This document shows positions 1 through 5,417 of a stretch of DNA of 8,311 nt, piece by piece (position 1 is the stretch's first letter; each line of letters opens with the position of its first letter). The notes beneath the pieces were generated by a model. That model saw nothing but the letters and a program-made list of their open reading frames with translations. It was not told the DNA's origin and did not search any database. The position numbers and the translations under genes are program-made. Location of the stretch: the NCBI GenBank assembly GCA_900556405.1, contig USPB01000084.1:1-8311 (forward strand). The letters are read 5' to 3'. Source of the DNA: an uncultured Actinomyces sp. (GTDB lineage Bacteria; Actinomycetota; Actinomycetes; Actinomycetales; Actinomycetaceae).

Positions 1-434
1 TCGGCGAGAACACCATCGTCCTGGACTGCGACGTCCTGCGCGCCGACGGCGGCACCCGCACCGCGGCCATCACCGGCGCCTACGTGGCCCTGGCCGACGC
101 GGTGTCCTGGGCGAAGGACCAGGGCATCCTCAAGCCCTCCGCGAAGGTCCTCACCGATTCGATCTCCGCGATCTCCGTGGGTGTCATCGACGGCACCCCG
201 ATGCTGGACCTGCCCTACGTCGAGGACGTACGCGCGCAGACCGACATGAACGTCGTGCAGACCGGGGACGGCCGCTTCATCGAGGTGCAGGGCACCGCCG
301 AGCACGCGCCCTTCAACCGCGATGAGCTGGGCGAGCTCCTCGACCTGGCGACCCTGGGCAATGCCGAGCTCGCCCGCGCGCAAAAGCTCGCGCTCGAGGC
401 GCCCCTCATGGAGCGCGTCGAGGTGCGCCCGTGA
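1..434 (+). CDS. rph: Ribonuclease PH, 3' part (N-terminus beyond the window)
   Basis: RNase PH is a phosphate-dependent 3'-to-5' exoribonuclease that trims the 3' ends of tRNA precursors and other structured RNAs in the cytoplasm. The first complete codon is at base 3, and 143 residues are visible up to the TGA at 432-434, a little over half of the usual 240-260 residues. Family signatures are clear: GENTIVLDCDVL, then DGGTRTAAITGAYVALADA, which carries the arginine of the phosphate site, then LDLPYVEDVRAQTDMNVV, the acidic and DMNVV segment of the RNase PH core. The acidic/helical C-terminal tail (ELLDLATLGNAELARAQK) is also typical. Its stop overlaps the rdgB start by 4 bp (GTGA), so the two genes are almost certainly co-transcribed and translationally coupled. 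This rph-rdgB pairing is widespread in bacteria. Nothing appears broken in the visible part. Confidence 0.95.
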   Translation, partial: GENTIVLDCDVLRADGGTRTAAITGAYVALADAVSWAKDQGILKPSAKVLTDSISAISVGVIDGTPMLDLPYVEDVRAQTDMNVVQTGDGRFIEVQGTAEHAPFNRDELGELLDLATLGNAELARAQKLALEAPLMERVEVRP

Positions 435-1045
435 GCGCGCGTCTGGTCTTCGCGACCTCCAACGCCCACAAGGTCAGCGAGCTCGAGGCCATCCTGGCCC
501 CCGCGTGGGAAGGCTTCGAGACAGGCTGCGTGGCACGCATGAGCGATTTCGACGTGGCTTCCCCGGTCGAAGACGGAGTGACCTTCGAAGAAAATTCGCT
601 GATCAAGGCCCGCGCCCTGGCTCGCGCCACCGGCCTGGCGGCCATCGCGGACGACTCCGGAATCACCGTGGACGTGCTGGGTGGAGCCCCCGGCATCTTC
701 TCCGCACGCTGGTCCGGATCCCACGGGAACGACGAAGCGAACCTGCATCTTCTGCTTGATCAGCTCTCCGACGTGCCCGACCGCCACCGCGGCGCCGCCT
801 TCGTGTCGGCAGCCGTCCTCGTCACCCCCGATGGCCGCGAATTCGTCAAGCGCGGCGAGGTACGCGGCACCCTGACGCGCACCCCGCGCGGCGAAGGCGG
901 ATTCGGCTACGACCCAATCTTCGTCCCCGAGGGCTTCGAGGTCACGACCGCACAAATGAGCGCCGAGCAGAAGAACGCGATCAGCCACCGCGGCATCGCC
1001 TTCCGCGCGCTCATGCCCCACATCGTGGAGTATCTGCGCGGCTGA
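431..1045 (+). CDS. rdgB: RdgB/HAM1 family XTP/dITP pyrophosphatase
   Basis: This enzyme hydrolyses non-canonical purine nucleotides (XTP, dITP, ITP) to the monophosphate and pyrophosphate, keeping deaminated bases out of DNA and RNA. It is a soluble homodimer in the family. The protein has 204 residues, a normal length. The substrate-binding TxNxxK motif is at residues 9-14 (TSNAHK), FEENSLIKA lies at 52-60, the catalytic acidic pair D74-D75 sits in ADDSG, followed by DVLGGAPGIFSARWSG. GGFGYDPIF is at 156-164 and the conserved SHRG at 185-188. The start is the GTG at 431 that overlaps the rph stop. The conserved N-terminal strand LVFATSN begins four residues later, so no other start fits. 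Translation probably depends on ribosomes finishing rph. A strong hairpin lies just after the stop. Confidence 0.95.
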   Translation: MSARLVFATSNAHKVSELEAILAPAWEGFETGCVARMSDFDVASPVEDGVTFEENSLIKARALARATGLAAIADDSGITVDVLGGAPGIFSARWSGSHGNDEANLHLLLDQLSDVPDRHRGAAFVSAAVLVTPDGREFVKRGEVRGTLTRTPRGEGGFGYDPIFVPEGFEVTTAQMSAEQKNAISHRGIAFRALMPHIVEYLRG

Positions 1046-1065
1046 CACGCACCGCAGACACAATC

Positions 1066-1093
1066 GTGCCGGGCACCCGAGGGTGTCCGGCAC
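1066..1093. terminator. Shared hairpin terminator between rdgB and the convergent 40-codon ORF
   Basis: Arms at 1066-1078 (GTGCCGGGCACCC) and 1081-1093 (GGGTGTCCGGCAC) pair over 13 positions, with one G-T wobble, around a very short loop. Flanking bases (CACA before, TGTG after) can lengthen the stem. There is no run of T on either side, as is common for actinobacterial terminators. It sits 20 bp after the rdgB stop and 27 bp beyond the end of the convergent minus-strand ORF, so it can serve both. A second small hairpin (GCGCC/GGCGC, 1103-1116) lies between it and that ORF. Confidence 0.75.
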
Positions 1094-1120
1094 TTGTGTG
1101 ATGCGCCCGCAGGCGCGCCA

Positions 1121-1243
1121 TCAACGGGCGACGAGGTTACCGAAGATGGGGCGGTCCATCGAGAACTGCAGGGGATTGGTCTCTTGACGCACCCTGAAGT
1201 GATGGGCGAAGCGACGAAGGATATCTTCGACAAAACGAGACAT
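1121..1243 (-). CDS. Putative 40-residue small protein, unknown function
   Basis: I do not recognise this protein. It starts at the ATG (complement of 1241-1243), preceded by a good Shine-Dalgarno run (AGAGGAG, complement of 1250-1256) at 6-nt spacing, and ends at a TGA at 1121-1123. An in-frame stop about 54 nt upstream rules out a longer N-terminus from a missed ATG. The product begins MSRFVEDILRRFAHHFRVRQ and ends RPIFGNLVAR. Residues 3-16 can form an amphipathic helix (F4, I8, F12, F16 on one face) with arginines on the other. Net charge is basic (seven Arg, four Asp/Glu, no Lys), with no membrane segment, Cys pair or known motif. It is convergent with rdgB and shares its terminator hairpin, as a genuine transcription unit would. 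It could be a regulatory peptide, a short leader peptide or the remnant of a decayed gene. The ribosome site and placement are seen; expression is inferred. Confidence 0.5.
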   Translation of the reverse strand: MSRFVEDILRRFAHHFRVRQETNPLQFSMDRPIFGNLVAR

Positions 1244-1469
1244 GGTGTGCTCCTCTTTGAGTACCGTGCGATGGATCTATCACCGCGTCGTACTGATATA
1301 GTGCGCCTGAAATCGCGCGTTTTCCATCGATATTTTCTAATTTTTCTGTGAAGTGCAACTTACAGACTTTCCCTTGATAACACTTGAGAAAGTCTTGACC
1401 ATGAAACGCTGATCGCCTTAATTAATCCGCCGGTGGATACAGCCTGATGGAGACGCTCCAATGGACACA
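1244..1469. promoter_or_regulatory. AT-rich non-coding stretch with inverted repeats, probable promoter region of the 40-codon ORF
   Basis: I see no convincing gene here. Bases 1321-1380 are about one-third G+C, far below the surrounding genes. Two inverted repeats are visible. The first is 1346-1365, CTGT-g-AAGT, loop GCA, ACTT-ACAG, eight pairs with one bulged G. The second is AGACTTTC (1364-1371) with GAAAGTCT (1388-1395), a perfect 8-bp repeat with 16 bp between arms, which looks like an operator or a loose hairpin. On the minus strand TTGCAC (complement of 1353-1358), a 17-bp gap and AAATAT make a weak promoter candidate reading towards the 40-codon ORF. The first repeat would overlap its -35 and the second would lie just upstream. 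A 12-bp near-palindrome, GATGGATCTATC (1270-1281), lies in the presumed leader. All functional roles are inferred. Confidence 0.35.
1395..1423 (+). promoter_or_regulatory. Candidate plus-strand promoter (TTGACC-17-TTAATT) with no protein gene behind it
   Basis: TTGACC at 1395-1400 and TTAATT at 1418-1423 are separated by 17 bp (TAATTA one base further on is an alternative -10). A transcript would start near 1430, pass a small hairpin (TGGAG/CTCCA, 1448-1460) and meet the strong hairpin at 1470-1502. No ORF with a ribosome site follows on this strand before 1943. It may drive a short RNA of about 75 nt, or be a chance match in AT-rich DNA. Confidence 0.22.
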
Positions 1470-1502
1470 GTGAGGGGGTGGGCCCTGGGTCCACCCCCTC
1501 AC
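1470..1502. terminator. Strong hairpin terminator downstream of the small membrane protein gene
   Basis: GTGAGGGGGTGG (1470-1481) pairs perfectly with CCACCCCCTCAC (1491-1502). Three further inner pairs, one of them G-T, leave a 3-nt loop. It lies 21 bp beyond the minus-strand stop at 1524, so it most likely ends that gene's transcript. No T-run follows on either strand. It would also stop any plus-strand transcript starting near 1430. Confidence 0.75.
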
Positions 1503-1523
1503 TACCCCCAATTCAACGTCGAG

Positions 1524-1856
1524 TCAGCGGGCGCGCGCCAGTCGCACACGGCGCGGCAGGTAGCGGCGCACGTCGAAGAAGCGAACGACCTGCATGATGC
1601 GGCGCACGAGGCGGTCGCGCACACGCCAGATCATGGTGCAGCCAACGCCAATGAAGATGGCGTTCGTCAGGAAGGACGGCCATGCGCCGGTCGAGGCGCA
1701 GGCGATCGCCAGCAGGATGCAGCTGGAGACATTCAGGGAGTGGTAGCGCAGCGAGTCAGGGGCGAAGCGCTTGGAGGAGACCAGGTAGTAGGCGGCGATG
1801 GAGGCGGCCGCGCCAACCCATCCGAGGATCGTGATTGCCAGAGAGAAGATCGTCAT
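1524..1856 (-). CDS. Small CBU_0592-like integral membrane protein
   Basis: The protein has 110 residues. The N-terminus ILGWVGAAASIAAYYLVSSK, then a Ser-rich turn, FAPDSLRYHSLNVSSCILLA and GAWPSFLTNAIF match the pattern I know from the CBU_0592 family of small membrane proteins (GW-GA-x-LLAY-LVS, SL-Y-LLN, GAWPS). Their biochemical role is unknown. Three membrane segments are likely at about residues 5-26, 42-57 and 60-77. The last 32 residues form a strongly basic tail with more than ten arginines (RVRDRLVRRIMQVVRFF, then RRYLPRRVRLARAR), probably cytoplasmic. The ATG at 1854-1856 is the first usable start, because an in-frame TGA lies two codons upstream. There is no good Shine-Dalgarno sequence. 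The gene is divergent from the LysR-type regulator, which may control it. Family assignment is from memory of the motif pattern; no function is claimed. Confidence 0.7.
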   Translation of the reverse strand: MTIFSLAITILGWVGAAASIAAYYLVSSKRFAPDSLRYHSLNVSSCILLAIACASTGAWPSFLTNAIFIGVGCTMIWRVRDRLVRRIMQVVRFFDVRRYLPRRVRLARAR

Positions 1857-1942
1857 GAGTCATATGATGCACCGTCCGCTAGTCAAGCACAATTGAATGG
1901 TTCTATAGTTATCTTACAGTTTCACTTAACGAAGGAGTTCGC
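1857..1942. promoter_or_regulatory. Divergent promoter region between the membrane protein and LysR genes
   Basis: These 86 bp are AT-richer than the flanking genes. Towards the regulator, TTGAAT (1893-1898), a 16-bp gap and TACAGT (1915-1920) form a plausible promoter. TATAGT (1904-1909) is an alternative -10. The ribosome site GAAGGAG (1931-1937) lies 5 nt before the GTG at 1943 and decides that start. Towards the membrane protein, TTGACT (complement of 1881-1886) and TATGAC (complement of 1859-1864) are 16 bp apart, but this places transcription start almost on the ATG. A LysR-type regulator commonly binds such a shared region and represses itself. The partly symmetrical CTATAGTTATC (1903-1913) is a candidate contact, unproven. 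Confidence 0.4.
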
Positions 1943-2860
1943 GTGGACATCGACCCTCGCCGCCTGCCTTTCCTGCTATCCGTCGCACGTGAGGGCGGCA
2001 TCGTTGCCGCCGCAGACATCCTCATGGTCTCGCCCTCAGCAGTCTCCCAGCAGATCCAAAAACTCGAGGAAGAAGTCGGCCTCAAGCTCGTTGAGCGCAC
2101 CACCTCAGGAGCCATCCTCACCCCCGCCGGCACCATCGTCGCCGAGGCCGGGGAACGCATCAACGCAGACATCGCCGAAGCCCTCAAGGCCCTGCGTCCT
2201 CTCACCGGCCAGGTGACAGGAACGGTCACTATCGGCGCTTTCCTGACGATCTGCCGCTCCACCCTGATTCCCGCACTCCCCGGCCTCGTCGAGGCTCTCC
2301 CGGGCGTCGATCTGCGCATTGAGGAAACCGAAGAGACCCCCGGCATGGCGGCGCTACGCACCGGCCACTACGACATCCTCGTCATCGAACGAGACGAGGA
2401 CCCGGGCCTCCCCCCGCGCGGATACACGGATATTCCATTCCTCGACGAACCCTGGGTGCTCGTCACCCCCGACTCCGCTCCCCCGATCGGGTCAATCGAA
2501 GACCTGGCCGACCTGACATGGCTACGCGTCAATCCCGGAACCAGCGGTGATCACGTCATGCGCCGTATCACCAAGGCATTCCCAGATACACGCTGGGCCC
2601 CCCACCTGTACACGACCTACGAAGCCGCCCGCTCCCTCGTGCGAGCACGCACGGGCTCGACGATCCTTCCCGCGATGGCACTGGCGGGAGCACACACGGA
2701 GGGCATGCGCATCACGCCCCTCCCGTCACTGGGTACTCGCAAGATCCTGCTGCGGCACAAAAATCACGGCTGGTCGAAGGCCGCAGGACCCGCGCGCGTC
2801 GCCGCCTATCTGGCCGAGTGGAAGCGCCACAACGCCACCTACTCGACGCCCTCGGACTGA
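1943..2860 (+). CDS. LysR-type transcriptional regulator
   Basis: The protein has 305 residues, the standard LysR size. A winged helix-turn-helix occupies about residues 6-64. AAADILMVSPSAVSQQIQKL is the typical recognition helix region and LTPAGTIVAEAGERI the wing and linker helix start. The effector-binding domain runs from about residue 92 (VTGTVTIGAF) to about 290, with the usual two-lobe pattern (LRIEE, LRTGHYDILVIERDED, WVLVTPDSAPP). The DNA-binding part resembles the actinobacterial branch distantly related to ArgP, but the ligand cannot be read from the sequence. The GTG start is fixed by GAAGGAG 5 nt upstream, and the conserved DPRRLPFLLSVAREGG follows at once. It is divergent from the small membrane protein gene, a common arrangement for a LysR regulator and its target, and convergent with the metallo-beta-lactamase gene. 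The target is inferred. Confidence 0.92.
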   Translation: MDIDPRRLPFLLSVAREGGIVAAADILMVSPSAVSQQIQKLEEEVGLKLVERTTSGAILTPAGTIVAEAGERINADIAEALKALRPLTGQVTGTVTIGAFLTICRSTLIPALPGLVEALPGVDLRIEETEETPGMAALRTGHYDILVIERDEDPGLPPRGYTDIPFLDEPWVLVTPDSAPPIGSIEDLADLTWLRVNPGTSGDHVMRRITKAFPDTRWAPHLYTTYEAARSLVRARTGSTILPAMALAGAHTEGMRITPLPSLGTRKILLRHKNHGWSKAAGPARVAAYLAEWKRHNATYSTPSD

Positions 2861-2874
2861 CACGCGCGCACAGG

Positions 2875-2902
2875 CCTCGCCCCGCCGATCGACGGGGCGA
2901 GG
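2875..2902. terminator. Bidirectional hairpin terminator between the LysR and MBL genes
   Basis: CCTCGCCCCG (2875-2884) pairs perfectly with CGGGGCGAGG (2893-2902), a 10-bp stem around an 8-nt loop containing the self-complementary CGATCG. It lies in the 48-bp gap between the two convergent stops (2860 and 2909), so it should end both the LysR transcript and the clpS-to-MBL operon. No T-run is present. Confidence 0.8.
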
Positions 2903-2908
2903 AACTGC

Positions 2909-3709
2909 TCAGAGGCTGACCTCCATGCCGGAAGCCGCGAATTCGAGAGGCCCGCTCCACGCCTGACGAATCTCCGAAGAGACATGCTCATGGGGCGTCC
3001 ACGGCTGGATATGGGTGGCGATCATGCGCCCGACCCCAGCCCTCGTCGCGAGAGTCCCCGCGCGCACACCGTCCATATGCATGTCGGGCTCGGTGGCTTC
3101 AGAGGTAAAGCCAACCTCGCTCAGGAGGACGTCGACACCGCGCGCCCCCTCGACGATCGTGTCACACAGATCGGTATCGCCCGTATAGAACAGGGACACA
3201 CGGCGGGACGGATCATCCTCGGAAGGCCCCTCAATACGCAGGCCATAAGCCTCAACCGGGTGCAGGGCGCGGAACGGACGAATCGTCATCGGGCCAACCT
3301 GGTAGGACTCCCCCACCTGCAGGTGAGTGAAAGCAAATTCAGCCTCGTAGCCCTCATCCTGCGCGGCGCCCTCGATCTGACGGACGCGATGCATCGTCTC
3401 CGCAGGCCCAAACAGGGACACGGGCCGCAGGGCGCAGGAGCCGGGACCCCACTTGCGGTACACCTGCAGCGAAATGATGTCACCCATATGGTCGGCATGG
3501 CAGTGCGACAGGGCCAACGCATCCAGGTCACACGGGCACAGGTGCGTCCACAACGCCCCAAAGGCCCCCGGACCCAGGTCACACACGAGCGAAAACACGC
3601 GCTCCCCGCCCGATTGCGGGTCGATGCCGCGCGCTTGAATGAGGTAGGAGGATGCGGGGGACTCGGGCCCCGACATCGAGCCTGTCGCACCGATGACGGT
3701 CAGCTTCAC
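2909..3709 (-). CDS. Metallo-beta-lactamase-fold hydrolase, RNase Z/cyclic-nucleotide phosphodiesterase-like
   Basis: The protein has 266 residues. The metal-binding HxHxDH motif is HCHADH at residues 69-74. Further ligand candidates are H150, D178 (in YTGDTD) and H233 (in ATHIQPW), giving a complete two-metal site. The opening VKLTVIGATGSMSGPESPAS (strand plus glycine-rich turn) and the lack of extra RNA-binding arms match the soluble RNase Z-like branch that includes mycobacterial Rv1339, reported as an atypical cyclic-AMP phosphodiesterase. That activity here is inferred from family and neighbourhood (MBL directly after murI, as in mycobacteria). The start is the GTG at 3707-3709, which overlaps the murI stop by 4 bp (GTGA). 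The frame is open for another 45 codons upstream, but that part lies inside murI and looks non-coding. It is the last gene of the clpS operon, followed by a terminator. Confidence 0.88.
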   Translation of the reverse strand: MKLTVIGATGSMSGPESPASSYLIQARGIDPQSGGERVFSLVCDLGPGAFGALWTHLCPCDLDALALSHCHADHMGDIISLQVYRKWGPGSCALRPVSLFGPAETMHRVRQIEGAAQDEGYEAEFAFTHLQVGESYQVGPMTIRPFRALHPVEAYGLRIEGPSEDDPSRRVSLFYTGDTDLCDTIVEGARGVDVLLSEVGFTSEATEPDMHMDGVRAGTLATRAGVGRMIATHIQPWTPHEHVSSEIRQAWSGPLEFAASGMEVSL

Positions 3710-4536
3710 GCGACACCACCGCCGGTGCTCACGCGCACAACGGATCCCACCTCGGGGCCGAGGAATCGCCTGGCCAGGCGCGGGAAAGCGTCGGACGCAC
3801 CCGTCTCCAGGAATTGATGCTGCGGCCCCTGCCCGGCAGGCCATGGGTCATGCAAGAGCCCCCGGTCCACCAGCTCGTTGTAGGTCACGTTCGCTGTCGC
3901 CTCCGAGGAGGTGACTAGGGTGACACCCTCACCCATGACGCGTCCGATCACGCCGGTGAGAAGCGGGTAGTGCGTGCAGCCCAGGATCAGCGTATCCACG
4001 CCCGCTTCCTTCAGCGGAGTGAGGTACTCGCGCGCCACAGACTCGATTTCTTCGCCCGTGGTCACCCCGGCCTCGACGAAGTCGACGAAAGCGGGGCACG
4101 CCTGCTGGCTCACCGTCAGCCCGGGGACGGCCGCGAGCGCACGGAGGTATGCCTCGGACTGGATGGTCGCCTTCGTTCCGATAACGCCAACATGGTGGTT
4201 GCGGGTGGCGATAACGCTCTGTCGGGCGGCCGGAGTAATGACCTCGATGACGGGGATGCCGGCGTCGATCCAGTAGCGTTCGCGAGCATCCGCGAGGGCA
4301 GCTGCCGTCGCCGTATTGCAAGCGATGACGAGGGCCTTCACGCCGCGCGAGGCCAGCTCGTCGAGAGCGGAGAGCGTCAGCGAGCGCACCTGCGCGATTG
4401 CGCGCGGACCATAGGGCGTGTGCTCGGTGTCGCCCAGGTAGATGATCTCTTCATCGGGCAGTTTATCGATGACTGCGCGCGCCACCGTCAGCCCACCTAG
4501 GCCCGAGTCGAAAATTCCGATCGGGGCGTTGTTCAT
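3706..4536 (-). CDS. murI: Glutamate racemase
   Basis: The enzyme interconverts L- and D-glutamate without a cofactor, supplying D-glutamate to the MurD step of peptidoglycan synthesis in the cytoplasm. It has 276 residues, a full length. The signature IGIFDSGLGGLTVARAV is at residues 6-22 (D10, S11), PYG at 41-43, the first catalytic cysteine C73 in ACNTATAAAL, GVIGTKATI at 117-125, and the second catalytic cysteine C187 with H189 in LGCTHYPLL. Both active-site cysteines are therefore intact. There is no long N-terminal extension of the gyrase-inhibitory E. coli type. The ATG at 4534-4536 is 17 bp after the DUF2017 stop. The upstream Shine-Dalgarno match is poor (GTCGGA), so coupling to the preceding gene may matter. 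The stop overlaps the next gene. Confidence 0.96.
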   Translation of the reverse strand: MNNAPIGIFDSGLGGLTVARAVIDKLPDEEIIYLGDTEHTPYGPRAIAQVRSLTLSALDELASRGVKALVIACNTATAAALADARERYWIDAGIPVIEVITPAARQSVIATRNHHVGVIGTKATIQSEAYLRALAAVPGLTVSQQACPAFVDFVEAGVTTGEEIESVAREYLTPLKEAGVDTLILGCTHYPLLTGVIGRVMGEGVTLVTSSEATANVTYNELVDRGLLHDPWPAGQGPQHQFLETGASDAFPRLARRFLGPEVGSVVRVSTGGGVA

Positions 4537-4553
4537 GTATCCGACTTTATGCG

Positions 4554-5126
4554 TTACTGAGAATTATTGACGGCTTCAAGAAGTGAGTCCTGCCACCATG
4601 TGACGAGCATATAGATCGCGGCGACAGCCTGTGAGCGCTCCCCCGTCGGTTCCCGCATCGCCAGCTCTTCGATCCGCTGCACGTCACTTTCATCGGATAG
4701 GTCCAGTTCACCAGCCAAGCCAAGCCGAATATCGTTGAGGGCACCCAGCCACGACCACACGTCACCGGGCCGTATCACGAGGGTGTCCGTCTCACCGTGC
4801 ACGATGTGGTCAAGATCGCTGACGATGGAGCGCAGTCGCACCGACTTCTCACGACGCAGGAGATCCTCGGTGAGGGCACGCATCCGGGCGGCATCGTCCT
4901 TGTCCTCGCTCATGGAAGGAAGGAGCATGCGCAATGTTCGTTCTGGCGGAGCTTCCCGACGCTGTTCGGTCTCTGTCAACGCGCTCAGCGTCGACGGGGT
5001 CACGCCGAAGTCTCCCGGGTCATCGAGGACAACGAGGACCTCGGTGGCCAGTTGGCGCAGGAGAAGCGCTTCGCCACTACTCATCGACGAAGCAAAGCAG
5101 CCGTCTCGAGGAGCGAAACCTTCCAT
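4554..5126 (-). CDS. DUF2017 family protein
   Basis: The protein has 190 residues and unknown function, with no catalytic motif that I can see. It belongs to the actinobacterial DUF2017 family by its position directly after clpS and by its pattern. An N-terminal helix LLLRQLATEVLVVL (about 21-34) is followed by LRMLLPSMSED and a long polar helix RMRALTEDLLRREK. Next comes the characteristic WLGALNDIRLGLAGEL block (126-141), then a C-terminal helix AAIYMLVTWWQDSLLEAV. It looks all-helical and soluble. The ATG at 5124-5126 lies 3 bp after the clpS stop, and the region just upstream offers no better start. The gene pair clpS-DUF2017 is conserved across many actinobacteria, which suggests a role tied to N-degron proteolysis or to the adaptor itself. 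That is inference. Confidence 0.85.
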   Translation of the reverse strand: MEGFAPRDGCFASSMSSGEALLLRQLATEVLVVLDDPGDFGVTPSTLSALTETEQRREAPPERTLRMLLPSMSEDKDDAARMRALTEDLLRREKSVRLRSIVSDLDHIVHGETDTLVIRPGDVWSWLGALNDIRLGLAGELDLSDESDVQRIEELAMREPTGERSQAVAAIYMLVTWWQDSLLEAVNNSQ

Positions 5127-5129
5127 CGT

Positions 5130-5417
5130 TTAGTCTCTGTCTTCTTCGATGGTGGCGCGCAGCCCGTAGGAATGCATGGCCATGACGTCGGCCTCGATAC
5201 GCTCGCGCACTCCCGTGGAGACGGTGGCGCGCCCGCGCGTATGGACGGCCATCATGAGCTCTTCTGCGCGCGCGGCGGAATACCCGAAATACTGGCGAAA
5301 AACAGCACTCACGTAGCTCATGAGATTGACGGGATCGTCCCACACGACGGCACGCCAGCGCGGCACCGCAGTGGGTACTTCCTGCGCGCGAGACGCTGGT
5401 TGGAGGATCGTTGTCAT
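5130..5417 (-). CDS. clpS: ATP-dependent Clp protease adaptor ClpS
   Basis: ClpS binds N-degron substrates and delivers them to the Clp AAA+ unfoldase (ClpC1 in actinobacteria) for degradation by ClpP. The protein has 95 residues, a normal length. A flexible N-terminus (1-20) precedes the core WRAVVWDDPVNLMSYV (21-36), where D27-D28 and N31 form part of the N-degron pocket. RQYFGYS and MMAVHTRGRA follow, with H59 matching the pocket histidine, and then ERIEADVMAMHSYGLRATIEED, the closing helix and strand. The start is the ATG at 5415-5417. No Shine-Dalgarno lies in front, but TAGTGT (a TANNNT -10) ends 6 nt before the ATG, consistent with a leaderless transcript. It is the first gene of the operon clpS, DUF2017, murI, MBL, and is divergent from pncB. 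Confidence 0.95.
   Translation of the reverse strand: MTTILQPASRAQEVPTAVPRWRAVVWDDPVNLMSYVSAVFRQYFGYSAARAEELMMAVHTRGRATVSTGVRERIEADVMAMHSYGLRATIEEDRD

Noticed and set aside
215..1093. Open frame of 292 codons on the minus strand across rph and rdgB
   Set aside because: It is antisense to two clearly recognised genes. It arises from GC-rich codon bias and matches no family.
1094..1351. 85-codon plus-strand frame in the gap after rdgB
   Set aside because: It starts at TTG directly on the terminator arm, has no Shine-Dalgarno, and runs into the AT-rich non-coding region. The minus-strand 40-codon ORF with a proper ribosome site explains the same bases better.
1461..2216. 251-codon plus-strand frame through the membrane protein gene into the LysR gene
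   Set aside because: It crosses the terminator hairpin, a divergent promoter and the start of another gene in the wrong frame. Its composition is typical of a shadow.
2984..3817. Open frame of 277 codons on the plus strand opposite the MBL and murI genes
   Set aside because: It is the shadow of the intact MBL-fold hydrolase, with no ribosome site or recognisable domain.
3710..3844. Longer N-terminus for the MBL hydrolase, 45 more codons
   Set aside because: The added part lies wholly inside murI and resembles shadow sequence. The conserved fold begins at KLTVIGATG, right after the GTG that overlaps the murI stop.
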